Shown piece after piece: positions 15,638 to 24,495 of a stretch of 64,000 bases of DNA. Numbering within the stretch: the stretch's first letter is position 1; every line of letters starts with the position of its first letter. The stretch comes from CAYOUV01 sp964407265 (GTDB taxonomy: Bacteria > Chloroflexota > Anaerolineae > Anaerolineales > Villigracilaceae): the NCBI GenBank assembly GCA_964407265.1, contig CAYOUV010000003.1:1-64000 (forward strand), given 5' to 3'. Position numbers and translations under genes: made by a program. The notes under the pieces are model-generated. The model was not told where the DNA came from and did no database searches. It was given only the letters and a program-made list of their open reading frames with translations.

Positions 15638-16829
15638 AAAATATTACGATGCCCTGGAAATTTGTTTGCGAGACATGCAGGCTGGCGCAGATCTCGAGAC
15701 CTGCCTGAGACGTTTCCCGGACCTGGCCGATGAACTGCGCCCTGCGCTGGAAGCTTCCCTGGCAGCCCGCACCCTGACCTTAAAAGCACTACCGGCAGCC
15801 GCCATACAGCAGCGTGGACGGGCGCGCTTGCTGCAGCACGCGGCCGAGATGCGGGAATCCCAGCGGGCCATAAATGGACGTTCGATCCGCTCGCTGCGTA
15901 TGGTCGCTGTCTCCCTGGTGCTGGTTGCGATATTTCTCATGAGCGGCACCGGCTTGGTGCGCGCCTCCTCCGGCGCCCTGCCTGGAGATCAGCTTTATCC
16001 CGTCAAACGAACCTGGGAAGATGTGCGCTTGTGGTTCGTCTTCAATCCGGAAGCTCGTGAGCAGTTAGAAAGTAAATACGAAAGGGAGCGGATCGACGAG
16101 ATTGACGAATTGTTCGCAGAAGGCCGTAATGCACAGGTCGCGTTTAGCGGTGTCGTTAAGCTTCAAAATCCGGACCGTTGGCTGGTCTCTGGCGTCTCAG
16201 TCGGGATTACTTCCCAGACCCAACTGCCCTCAGAACCAATCGGTCTCAATGCCAATGTGATGGTTTCGGGGCATACCAATGCCTCCGGGTATATCGATGC
16301 TGATTCGATCCAGTTGCTCCCACCCGGGGCGATCGTACCGCTGAATGAACCGGAGGATCACAACGACTCAGGCGACAAGGGCTCGGAGGATGCCAGCATT
16401 CCATCGATTAACTCCACGGAAAAACCGACTCAACCAGAATCTGGCCAGGATCAGTCAGATGATGAAACCGGTTCGAGTAAATCAGGGGATAACAATGCAG
16501 GGTCTAGCCTGCTTACCTCCAGGGTCCAGGGTTCCGTCCAGTCCAAGCAGGGGAGCATTTGGACCATTAACGGCAAACGAGTGGACACCAGTTATCTGGA
16601 AAACATAAACAAGATCCCACTTGGTGCATCGGTCAAGGTTGAAGGTTATTTCACAGCCAATGGACAATTTGTAGCCTCTTCGCTTGAAATTGTGAGCAGT
16701 TCTGAAGCAGGCGGAGGCAGCGAAAGTAATAAATCCGGTTCCAGCACCTCGGTGGAAGATCATTCTGACAGCCACGAAGACGGCACTCCTGTACCGGAGC
16801 CGACTGAATCGCCTGAGCCGAAGGATTGA
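15618..16829 (+). CDS. DUF5667/DUF5666 membrane protein, probable anti-sigma factor
   Basis: A 403-residue protein overlapping the sigma gene by 20 bases; GTG at 15618 is the farthest start, and TTG at 15630 is an alternative. The N-terminal cytosolic ~90 residues (LRDMQAGADLETCLRRFPDL) are followed by one membrane helix at ~95-117. Then comes a DUF5667-like stretch (GALPGDQLYPVKRTWEDVRL) and two DUF5666-type beta domains at ~170-235 and ~295-355. Between them is an acidic Ser/Asp/Glu-rich linker, and the tail is Pro/Glu-rich. In known sigma/anti-sigma pairs the cytosolic end holds the sigma factor and the outer part senses the signal; that is inferred here. Confidence 0.8.
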   Translation: MRWPLNKKYYDALEICLRDMQAGADLETCLRRFPDLADELRPALEASLAARTLTLKALPAAAIQQRGRARLLQHAAEMRESQRAINGRSIRSLRMVAVSLVLVAIFLMSGTGLVRASSGALPGDQLYPVKRTWEDVRLWFVFNPEAREQLESKYERERIDEIDELFAEGRNAQVAFSGVVKLQNPDRWLVSGVSVGITSQTQLPSEPIGLNANVMVSGHTNASGYIDADSIQLLPPGAIVPLNEPEDHNDSGDKGSEDASIPSINSTEKPTQPESGQDQSDDETGSSKSGDNNAGSSLLTSRVQGSVQSKQGSIWTINGKRVDTSYLENINKIPLGASVKVEGYFTANGQFVASSLEIVSSSEAGGGSESNKSGSSTSVEDHSDSHEDGTPVPEPTESPEPKD

Positions 16830-16860
16830 AACCTGAGCAAGTCATAAATCTGGTCAGGTT
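16830..16860 (+). other. weak inverted repeat after the anti-sigma gene
   Basis: AACCTGA at 16830-16836 and TCAGGTT at 16854-16860, without a T-run. The rest of the 193-base interval to 17022 is AT-rich and holds possible promoter elements (TAGATA, ATAGATAAT) but no gene I can support. Confidence 0.25.
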
Positions 16861-17022
16861 GTTGCTATTTCGACGAAAATGGGGTAAATTTAGTCGTAGC
16901 ACATTTGTACTACAAAACTGCTGGGTAAAAATTTTAGATAAATTCCCGAAGCATATAGATAATTCGATCAAAGATAATTCAGGAACAGATGCAAGCAGCT
17001 GTAACCTTGTGCAGGAGTCCCC

Positions 17023-19578
17023 ATGATTGAACGTAACTTCTACCTTGGCCGTCTCACTGATCCGGTTCACGAGCAGACCAGCGATCAGGCTCTGACCTAT
17101 GATCCGGCTGACCTGACCACGCACGCCTTTGTGACTGGCATGACCGGTTCCGGCAAGACCGGTCTATGCATTGGTCTGCTGGAAGAGGCGGCGCTGCAGG
17201 GCATCCCGGCCCTGGTGATCGACCCAAAAGGTGACCTGACCAACCTACTGCTGCACTTCCCGGACCTGGCCCCCCAGGATTTCCAACCCTGGATCGATCC
17301 TGAAACTGCCCGCCGGGAAGGACAGACCCTGGAGGAAGCTGCAACGCAAACGGCTCTGCAGTGGCGCAAGGGTCTTGAAGAATGGGGTATCAACCAGGAG
17401 CGATTGTTGGCGCTCAAGAATGCGGTCCAGTTTGCAGTCTACACCCCCGGCTCGGATGCCGGGCTTCCCGTCAGCGTGCTGACGTCACTGGCTGTCCCGG
17501 AAATACCCTGGGAAGGGAATCGCGAAGTCTTGCGTGAAAAGATCAACAGCACAGTCACCGCCCTACTCGGCATGGTTGGCCTGACCGAGCTCGATCCATT
17601 AAGTTCGCGCGAGCATATCTTGCTGGCAAATATCTTCGAAAGTGCCTGGAGCCAGGGCAAAGACCTCGAACTGACCGAACTGATCTTGCAAACCCAATCA
17701 CCGCCATTTGATAAACTGGGTGCCTTTCCGATAGATAGCTTTTTCCCGCCCAAGGATCGCTCTGAACTGGCGCTGCAACTCAACAATATTCTGGCTGCCC
17801 CCGCATTTGAGATCTGGCGCGAAGGGCAACCACTGCACATCCCCTCGCTGCTTTTCATGCCAGACGGTCGCCCACGCCATAGTGTTTTTTATCTGGCGCA
17901 TCTTTCCGACAGCGAGCGCATGTTCTTCGTCACATTATTGCTTTCGGCAGTCGAAACCTGGATGCGCACGCAGGCCGGTGCAACCACATTGCGTACCATT
18001 CTTTACATGGACGAAATATTTGGCTACCTGCCACCTTTGTCCAATCCGCCCTCTAAAGGGCCGATGTTGCGCATGCTCAAACAGGCGCGCGCCTTCGGTC
18101 TGGGGCTGCTGCTCGCGACTCAGAATCCGGTCGATGTGGATTACAAGGCTCTTTCCAACGCCGGAACCTGGTTCATCGGTAAATTGCAAACGGAGCGCGA
18201 CAAGGGGCGATTGATGGACGGGTTGGAAAGCGCAGCCGGTGGCGTCGACCGTCATGCGCTTGAACAGGTAATTTCCGGACTTGGAAAACGAGCTTTCCTT
18301 CTGCATAATGTGCATGCCAAGGCCCCGGCTTTGTTCCAGACCCGTTGGGCGATGAATTATCTGGCTGGCCCGTTGACGCGGACCCAAATCCCGGCCTTGA
18401 ATCGACTGGTGGGCGCTGATCAATTGACGGGAGCCGCTCAGGCAGATTCGACAGCCTCGGTAACAGCCAGCCAGCCAGGACTACCACCTGAATCGAACTC
18501 CCTCATGCCTGCTCCTTCAGATGAAGCCGAATCAGTTTCCGCAGAGCGGTCCAGCTCTGCGATGTCCAGGGTCACCGAAGGGAGTCAGGTCAAACCGCCC
18601 GTTCCCTCCGGTGTCGGCGAATACTTCCTGCCCATGAATTACGGTCTGAGCGAGGCGATAAACGCGGCGGAGGGACCGGTTTTTAAAGATGCACGTATAT
18701 CTGGCGTACTTTATCGCCCGGCTTTGCTGGCTTCAGCCCAGATCCGCTTCCTGGACCGTAAATATGGCGTGGACAGCCAGGTGCAGAAATCGAGACTGGT
18801 GCTAGACCCGGATAAGCGCGGTGCGGTGCGTTGGGACGACTACCCCTACCACGGACCTTCCCTGGAAAAATTAGAGACACAGCCGGCTCCCCAGGCACGT
18901 TTTGTGATGCTGGATGCGCCGCTGAACGCATCCAAATCATTGACCGCCCTTGAACGCGATTTTACCGATTGGATATACCGGAGTGTGACCGTAAGCGCTA
19001 AAGCGAACCAGGCGCTTAAGGTCTATGCCGGGCCGGATGTGTCGCTGGCAGAATTCATGAAGGCCTGTGCTGACACAGCCCGCGAGTCGCGGGATGCTGA
19101 GATGGCCAAAGTAACGGAGCAATTCGAGCGCAAGATTGCCACTTTGGAGAATCGCCTGACAAAGGAAGGGCGCGAATTAAAACAGGATGAGGAAGAATAC
19201 AACCAGCGCAAGATGGAAGAATGGGGCACCCACGCTGAAAACTTTCTGCTGGGCAAGGGACGCATTTCCCGTAAAGTGTCGACTTCCTTGACCAAGCATC
19301 GGTTGACCCAGCAAGCCAAAGCCGATATCGAGGAATCGGAAGAATCAATTCAGGATTACGAGCAGCAGGTGGCTGCGCTCGAAAATGAACGCGAACAAAG
19401 CCTTGCCGAGATCAATGACCGTTGGGGAGACCTGGTCAACGACATCAGCGCAGTGACCATCACGCCTAAAAAGCAGGATATCTATGTTCACTTATTTGGG
19501 GTGGCCTGGGTTCCGTATTACCTGGTCGAATCTGACGGAAAGGTGCAGGAACTACCTGCCTTTGGAGCAGAATCTTGA
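17023..19578 (+). CDS. HerA/FtsK-like ATPase with C-terminal coiled coil
   Basis: An 851-residue P-loop ATPase of the HerA/DUF87 group. Walker A is GMTGSGKT (39-46), followed by VIDPKGDL. Walker B is TILYMDEIFGYLPPL near 330, and the sensor-type LLLATQNPVDVDYKAL follows. Residues ~470-530 are a low-complexity linker, ~690-815 a long charged coiled coil (EQFERKIATLENRL, QVAALENEREQSL), and the end is a compact domain (IYVHLFGVAWVPYYLVE). Relatives pump or move DNA, or act with nucleases. No nuclease lies next to it. AGGAG precedes the ATG. The methyltransferase-like gene that follows starts in its stop codon. Confidence 0.85.
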   Translation: MIERNFYLGRLTDPVHEQTSDQALTYDPADLTTHAFVTGMTGSGKTGLCIGLLEEAALQGIPALVIDPKGDLTNLLLHFPDLAPQDFQPWIDPETARREGQTLEEAATQTALQWRKGLEEWGINQERLLALKNAVQFAVYTPGSDAGLPVSVLTSLAVPEIPWEGNREVLREKINSTVTALLGMVGLTELDPLSSREHILLANIFESAWSQGKDLELTELILQTQSPPFDKLGAFPIDSFFPPKDRSELALQLNNILAAPAFEIWREGQPLHIPSLLFMPDGRPRHSVFYLAHLSDSERMFFVTLLLSAVETWMRTQAGATTLRTILYMDEIFGYLPPLSNPPSKGPMLRMLKQARAFGLGLLLATQNPVDVDYKALSNAGTWFIGKLQTERDKGRLMDGLESAAGGVDRHALEQVISGLGKRAFLLHNVHAKAPALFQTRWAMNYLAGPLTRTQIPALNRLVGADQLTGAAQADSTASVTASQPGLPPESNSLMPAPSDEAESVSAERSSSAMSRVTEGSQVKPPVPSGVGEYFLPMNYGLSEAINAAEGPVFKDARISGVLYRPALLASAQIRFLDRKYGVDSQVQKSRLVLDPDKRGAVRWDDYPYHGPSLEKLETQPAPQARFVMLDAPLNASKSLTALERDFTDWIYRSVTVSAKANQALKVYAGPDVSLAEFMKACADTARESRDAEMAKVTEQFERKIATLENRLTKEGRELKQDEEEYNQRKMEEWGTHAENFLLGKGRISRKVSTSLTKHRLTQQAKADIEESEESIQDYEQQVAALENEREQSLAEINDRWGDLVNDISAVTITPKKQDIYVHLFGVAWVPYYLVESDGKVQELPAFGAES

Positions 19579-20189
19579 TGAGCGTTTTCTGGTTGATACT
19601 GGCGATATTAATCTGGGGAGTGATCCATTCCGTGCTGGCTTCGTTGGAGGCCAAAGGAGTCTTCACGCGCTGGTTGGGGGCCGGATTTATGCGGTTCTAC
19701 CGCTTTCTTTATAATCTGTTTTCTTTGGTGACCTTTCTCCCGGTGCTGGCGTTGACGGTCATTCTACCCGACCAGATGCTGTACAGCATTCCATTCCCGT
19801 GGTCGCTGGCAGCCATTACTGGACAGCTGATCGCCGGCGTATTGCTGGTGGTCGGCCTGCTTCAGACGGACACACTGTCATTTGTGGGTTTGCGGCAGAT
19901 CCTTGAGCCACAGCAGGCTCCATCCCGACTCGTCACCAAAGGTTTGTACCGCTGGGTGCGCCATCCTTTGTATTCTGCCGGTCTGCTTTTTATCTGGTTG
20001 ACTCCGTCGGTTAGCCTGAATACATTTGTGCTCTACCTCTCGCTCTCGGTATACATCCTGATTGGTGCGCATTACGAGGAACGCAAACTATTACACGAGT
20101 TCGGCCAGGATTATGCCGAATATCAGATCGCGACACCGATGCTGATCCCCGGTCTCAAAATTCCCTGGATGCGCGCCTGGCAGAAGTGA
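19578..20189 (+). CDS. isoprenylcysteine carboxyl methyltransferase-like membrane protein
   Basis: A 203-residue membrane protein with about five helices. The C-terminal motif LYRWVRHPLYSAGLLFIW and EERKLLHEFGQDYAEYQ is that of the ICMT/phospholipid methyltransferase (PEMT) family, where it binds S-adenosylmethionine. Bacterial members methylate lipids or small molecules in the membrane; the substrate here is unknown. The ATG at 19578 overlaps the stop of the ATPase gene (TGATG), so the two are translationally coupled, which hints at a shared process, though nothing else links them. Confidence 0.85.
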   Translation: MSVFWLILAILIWGVIHSVLASLEAKGVFTRWLGAGFMRFYRFLYNLFSLVTFLPVLALTVILPDQMLYSIPFPWSLAAITGQLIAGVLLVVGLLQTDTLSFVGLRQILEPQQAPSRLVTKGLYRWVRHPLYSAGLLFIWLTPSVSLNTFVLYLSLSVYILIGAHYEERKLLHEFGQDYAEYQIATPMLIPGLKIPWMRAWQK

Positions 20190-20253
20190 GACGAGATGTC
20201 GGAACAAAATAGGGGTCGTCCACGTTATTAAGATGTTCCTAATCTCAAAAGGA

Positions 20254-20259
20254 TATAAT
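20254..20259 (+). promoter_or_regulatory. -10 box for the VanW operon
   Basis: TATAAT ends 8 bases before the ATG at 20268, leaving no room for a Shine-Dalgarno site; likely a leaderless or near-leaderless mRNA. Confidence 0.55.
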
Positions 20260-20267
20260 CTAAGCCT

Positions 20268-22142
20268 ATGACGACTCTGTCGTATCCCTATCGAAAAACA
20301 AATCCAGCTCTTCAGATTCTGGCAGCCTTGCTGATTGGCCTGGGGCTGTATTTGTTTGCCACGCTTGCCTGGCTTGTCAGCTATCAAATTGTTTACGCTG
20401 GCCAGATCTTTCCAGGCGTGACCGTGGCCGGAGTGGACGTCTCCGGCTTAACCCCGCAGGACGCCGCCGTCAAACTGAGCCAGACCCTGTCCTATCCATA
20501 CTCCGGACGTCTGGTTTTTCGCGATGGCGACAAGGTCTGGGTAGCGACCCCGGCCGAACTTGGGATGGCCTTTGATCCTTCAGCGAGTGCCCAGGCCGCC
20601 TATCGACTTGGACGCAGCCGGGGTCTGTTCGGCGCGCTCGCGGACCAGATCCGCGCCCGGAAAAGGGGTGCGGACGCTTCACCGGTGATCCTGTTTGACG
20701 AGCGGGTCGCGTACCAATATTTACGCAACCTGGCTGCGCAAATTGACCAACCGATGCTGGAAGCCAGCCTGAGCATCCAGGGTACGGATGTGGTCGCACA
20801 GCCAGGGCAGGTGGGCCGCGTGCTCAATATTGATGCCACACTGGTCTATCTAAGTGCACAATTACAGACTTTTCGGGATAGCGAAGTACCTTTGGTGATC
20901 CAGGAAACACCCCCGCAAATCATGGACGTCACAGCCCAAGCGCAAACTGCACGTCAAATCCTGAGCGAGCCGTTGCGACTCGTATTGCCAGATGGTGGAA
21001 CCGAGCAGGGTCCTTGGACCTTCGATATCCCGACCCTGGCCAATATGCTGCGAGTCCAGCGCGTGGAAGACGGCTCTGGCCCCCGGGTACAGGTCCGGCT
21101 TGACGAGGGGGCTTTGCGAGCCAATTTGGTCGGCATTGCGGCTCACGTGGATCAGAAACCAGCCAACGCTCGTTTTGTCTTCAACGATGAAACAGGTCAG
21201 TTGGATTTGATTGCCCCAGCTACGATCGGTCGCGCCGTGGATCCGGATGCAACCATCCTGGCAGTTAACCAGGCATTACAGAACGGCGCACATACAGTTC
21301 CTCTAACCTTGGTCTATACCCAGCCCAAGGTCGGAGATAACGCTACGGCTGACGAGCTGGGCATTCACGAATTGGTCTCATCTGAGACGTCTTATTTCTA
21401 CGGTTCAAGTATAGCCCGCATTCAAAACATTCAGACTGCTGCAGCCCAGTTTCACGGCGTGCTGATTGCCCCGGGAGAAACTTTTTCGATGGGCTCCATG
21501 CTGGGTGATATCAGCCTGGATAACGGTTATGCCGAAGCCCTGATCATTTATGGAGGTCGGACGATCAAGGGGGTGGGCGGCGGTGTTTGCCAGGTCAGCA
21601 CCACGCTGTTCCGTACCGCATTTTTTGGCGGATACCAGATCGATGAGCGACACGCACATGCATACCGCGTGTATTACTATGAACAGCTTCCCAGTGGTGC
21701 CAACAATCCCAAACTGGCCGGGTTGGATGCGACCGTTTATTTCCCGCTGGTTGATTTTAAATTTACAAATGACTCGCCTTACTGGTTGTTGATGGAAACT
21801 TATGTCAATCCCGGCGCGCGCACGCTTACCTGGAAGTTCTATTCAACCAAAGATGGCCGCTCCGTGGATTGGACGACATCCGGTCCGCAGAACGTTGTCC
21901 CGGCGCCAAAGCCGTTGCTGGAAGAGAATTCGGATTTATCTAAAGGCGAGATCAAACAGGTTGACTGGGCGGCCGACGGCGCGGATGTATCGGTTACACG
22001 GACGGTGACCCGTGATGGCCAGGTAATCCATAACGATCAATTCGACACGCATTACGAACCCTGGCAGGCAGTTTGCCAGTTTGGACCGGGAACCAAGGAC
22101 CCTGAAAAACAGGCCAAGAAACAAGGTCTTTGCCAGCCCTAG
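20268..22142 (+). CDS. VanW family protein with peptidoglycan-binding-like domains
   Basis: A 624-residue protein anchored by an N-terminal helix (~17-37). Residues ~50-160 and ~230-340 resemble the PG_binding_4 repeats common in VanW proteins (GVDVSGLTPQDAAVKL). The VanW domain at ~365-490 includes SIARIQNIQTAAAQFHGVLI, GETFSMGSMLGD and GVGGGVCQVSTTLFRTAFF. Such proteins sit outside the cytoplasmic membrane in the cell wall; VanW was named from a vancomycin-resistance cluster but its activity is unknown. It leads a plus-strand run with Trm112-like, HEAT-repeat and LCP genes. Confidence 0.9.
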   Translation: MTTLSYPYRKTNPALQILAALLIGLGLYLFATLAWLVSYQIVYAGQIFPGVTVAGVDVSGLTPQDAAVKLSQTLSYPYSGRLVFRDGDKVWVATPAELGMAFDPSASAQAAYRLGRSRGLFGALADQIRARKRGADASPVILFDERVAYQYLRNLAAQIDQPMLEASLSIQGTDVVAQPGQVGRVLNIDATLVYLSAQLQTFRDSEVPLVIQETPPQIMDVTAQAQTARQILSEPLRLVLPDGGTEQGPWTFDIPTLANMLRVQRVEDGSGPRVQVRLDEGALRANLVGIAAHVDQKPANARFVFNDETGQLDLIAPATIGRAVDPDATILAVNQALQNGAHTVPLTLVYTQPKVGDNATADELGIHELVSSETSYFYGSSIARIQNIQTAAAQFHGVLIAPGETFSMGSMLGDISLDNGYAEALIIYGGRTIKGVGGGVCQVSTTLFRTAFFGGYQIDERHAHAYRVYYYEQLPSGANNPKLAGLDATVYFPLVDFKFTNDSPYWLLMETYVNPGARTLTWKFYSTKDGRSVDWTTSGPQNVVPAPKPLLEENSDLSKGEIKQVDWAADGADVSVTRTVTRDGQVIHNDQFDTHYEPWQAVCQFGPGTKDPEKQAKKQGLCQP

Positions 22143-22180
22143 ACATGGTAAAATTGCGCTCTGTTGAGATTGGAGCAGCT

Positions 22181-22399
22181 ATGGTAAGTCAAGAACTACT
22201 AGAAATTCTCCGCTGTCCGGCATGCGTCCGTGATAAAGAAGGTCTGCTCACGCTGCACAAGGATTCCTGGCTGGTTTGCCAGGATTGCGGGCGGAAGTAC
22301 CCGATCCTGGATGAAATCCCCGTCATGTTGATTGACGAAGGAGACAAGTGGGTTGGCACGGCTGTTGACAAACTTCCCGTTCCACCTCCGGAAAAATAG
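22181..22399 (+). CDS. Trm112-like zinc protein (UPF0434 type)
   Basis: A 72-residue protein. LLEILRCPACV and LVCQDCGRKYPILDEIPVML are the zinc-binding pairs and the signature of the Trm112/UPF0434 family. Eukaryotic and archaeal Trm112 activates several methyltransferases; the bacterial role is unclear. ATG at 22181 is chosen over an in-frame start 51 bases upstream because GGAG precedes it by 6 bases and the alignment with the family begins there. The stop overlaps the start of the next gene. Confidence 0.9.
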   Translation: MVSQELLEILRCPACVRDKEGLLTLHKDSWLVCQDCGRKYPILDEIPVMLIDEGDKWVGTAVDKLPVPPPEK

Positions 22400-22984
22400 A
22401 TGCAAAATATGTCAGCTTTGAATGGCCTGCTCGAAGATTTAGCGAGCGGCGATGAAGCACGGGCGGAAGCAGCTGTTCCCGAAATAGTAGCCCTGGGAGA
22501 GGATGCATTTCCTTCGCTCCATACGCTGCTGGAATCAAACGATTCTGACATCCGCTGGTGGGCAGTGCGCACCTTGTCGCAGAACCTGACGCCTCCGACT
22601 GAGTGGCTGCTTCAGGCGTTGCAAGATCCGGCGCCCGAAGTCCGTCAATGTGCTGCCCTGGGTCTGTGCAGTCATCCGCAGGATGAATCCATTCCATTGT
22701 TGATCGCAGCCCTGGCAGATGCCGATACAATGGTCTCTAACCTGGCGACGAATGCCCTGGTGGCTATTGGCGCAGAAGCAGTTCCGCTTTTATTGGAGTC
22801 CTTAAAAACATCCCCTCAGGCAGCCCGTATCAATGCAATGCGCGCGCTCGCCGATCTTCGCGATTACCGCGCTGTTCAAGCCATGATGTCGGCTCTTGAA
22901 GAAGACTCGATGTTGATGCAGCATTGGGCCGAAGAAGGATTGGAACGCCTGGGCCTGAATATGGTTTATCTCAACCCTGATTGA
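22400..22984 (+). CDS. HEAT-repeat protein
   Basis: A 194-residue protein built of about five HEAT-like repeats (for example DIRWWAVRTLSQNL, EVRQCAALGLCSHPQDE, MVSNLATNALVAIGAEAV, AARINAMRALADLRD). Such alpha-solenoids mediate protein binding; PBS-lyase-type HEAT proteins are the nearest bacterial relatives. No catalytic motif is seen. The start follows directly on the stop of the Trm112-like gene, and the LCP gene follows after 10 bases. Confidence 0.85.
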   Translation: MQNMSALNGLLEDLASGDEARAEAAVPEIVALGEDAFPSLHTLLESNDSDIRWWAVRTLSQNLTPPTEWLLQALQDPAPEVRQCAALGLCSHPQDESIPLLIAALADADTMVSNLATNALVAIGAEAVPLLLESLKTSPQAARINAMRALADLRDYRAVQAMMSALEEDSMLMQHWAEEGLERLGLNMVYLNPD

Positions 22985-22994
22985 AAAGAAAACT

Positions 22995-24449
22995 ATGACT
23001 GATAAGAAATTCGATTTCTCAAAAATTCTCAACCTATATAAACGCGCCAAGCCAAAGCAGATCATATTCTGGGCTGTGACACTGGCATTGGGCGTGGCTG
23101 CTCTGGTCGTGACAAAAAATGTGGTTGCTTGCTGGCAGGTCACTCCGTTAGCAGGAATCCCCCCGGCCAGCTGTAACAGTTCGAATTCAGGTGTTCTGGA
23201 AACCCCGGTGGTCAACGAACTAGGCACTCCCATGCCTAAAGCGACCCCGACCCCCGCAGCTGCCCCAAGCAATCCCTTGCCTCCGGCCTGGGACGGCGCC
23301 AGCCGCGTCAATCTGTTATTCGTCGGTTTGGATTACGGGGATTGGTCTGTAGATCGCGAGGGCGCTTCCCGCTCCGATACCATGATCTTGTTGACCATTG
23401 ACCCGAGTAGCAAAACAGCCGGTGTGCTCTCCATCCCGCGCGACATGTGGGTCAATATCCCTGGCTATGGATACGGAAAGATCAATACTGCCTATTATTT
23501 GGGCGAAGCCAACAAATTGCCTGGCGGCGGTCCGGCTCTGGCAATGAAGACCGTTGAGCAGTTTATCGGCGTGCCGATCCAGTATTACGCGCAGGTGGAC
23601 TTCAACACCTTTGTGGACATCATCAATTACCTCGGTGGTATCGACGTCCAGGTGGATCAGAAACTGATCCTGGACCCGTTGGGACCCGGTGCGGATAAGG
23701 TTGTGCTCAATGCAGGTTATAAGCATATCGACGGCCAGCGTGCGTTGGCGTTCGCCCGCACGCGTAAAACTCAAGGGGGTGACGTGGACCGCGCCAAGCG
23801 CCAACAACAGGTCATCCTGGGAATCCGCAACCGCGTGCTGGATCCAAAATATTTCCCCCAACTGGTTGCCCAGGCTCCCGCGCTGTATGCCGAGCTCCAG
23901 CAAGGGATCCATACAAACCTGGCGTTGAACGATGCCATCCGGTTGGCGGTCCTGGCCCAGGATATACCGGTCGACCAAATCAAGATGGGTGTGATCGACT
24001 ACACCATGATGACTATCGGTAAATCGCCTGACGGTTTGGACATCAACAAGCCCATCACGGATAAAATCCGGGAATTACGTGACGAGATTTTCTCATCGAA
24101 TGGTGCTGTCAGTCCCAAAGCGACTGGCGACCTCGGAGCCTTGATGAGGGCGGACGGTGCGCGTGTGCGCGTGCTCAACGGCTCGGTCGCGAACGGGATT
24201 GCCGGGACCACGCAGCAGTATCTGATCTCGCAAGGCGTAAATGTCACTGACGTTGGAAATGCAGATCAAATTTATTCTCGCAGCGTAATCGTCGTCTACA
24301 CTGATAAGCTTTATACTATGCGCTACCTGGCCAATCTTTTCGGTGTCAACAGCAGCGGGCAGATCGCTATCAAATATGATCCCACCTCTCCGGTGGATGT
24401 TGCCCTGATTATTGGCAACGACTGGGCCAACAGTAACCCGATGCCTTAG
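22995..24449 (+). CDS. LytR-CpsA-Psr (LCP) family protein
   Basis: A 484-residue membrane-anchored protein: basic N-terminus, one helix at ~25-42, and a Pro/Thr linker. The LCP catalytic domain at ~105-270 contains SRSDTMILLTIDP, GVLSIPRDMWVNIPGYG, INTAYYLGEAN and the arginine-rich ALAFARTRKTQGGDVDRAKRQQ. A LytR_C domain ends the protein (~385-480; RVRVLNGSVANGIAG). LCP enzymes attach glycopolymers to peptidoglycan from polyprenyl phosphate carriers. It ends at a strong bidirectional terminator. Confidence 0.95.
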   Translation: MTDKKFDFSKILNLYKRAKPKQIIFWAVTLALGVAALVVTKNVVACWQVTPLAGIPPASCNSSNSGVLETPVVNELGTPMPKATPTPAAAPSNPLPPAWDGASRVNLLFVGLDYGDWSVDREGASRSDTMILLTIDPSSKTAGVLSIPRDMWVNIPGYGYGKINTAYYLGEANKLPGGGPALAMKTVEQFIGVPIQYYAQVDFNTFVDIINYLGGIDVQVDQKLILDPLGPGADKVVLNAGYKHIDGQRALAFARTRKTQGGDVDRAKRQQQVILGIRNRVLDPKYFPQLVAQAPALYAELQQGIHTNLALNDAIRLAVLAQDIPVDQIKMGVIDYTMMTIGKSPDGLDINKPITDKIRELRDEIFSSNGAVSPKATGDLGALMRADGARVRVLNGSVANGIAGTTQQYLISQGVNVTDVGNADQIYSRSVIVVYTDKLYTMRYLANLFGVNSSGQIAIKYDPTSPVDVALIIGNDWANSNPMP

Positions 24450-24463
24450 CCCTGCCTGATACA

Positions 24464-24491
24464 AAAACTCCCGCAGATCTGCGGGAGTTTT
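24464..24491. terminator. bidirectional terminator
   Basis: A perfect 28-base palindrome centred on CCGCAGATCTGCGG with A-runs on one side and T-runs on the other, lying between convergent genes ending at 24449 and 24496. Confidence 0.92.
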
Positions 24492-24495
24492 GATT

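Noticed and set aside
16826..17026. 66-codon frame in the gap before the HerA-like gene
   Set aside because: It overlaps both neighbours' ends, has no ribosome site, and is AT-rich with no recognisable protein features.
17023..20189. HerA-like ATPase as part of an anti-phage defence island
   Set aside because: No nuclease, SIR2 or other defence gene is next to it, and the region has no mobile elements.
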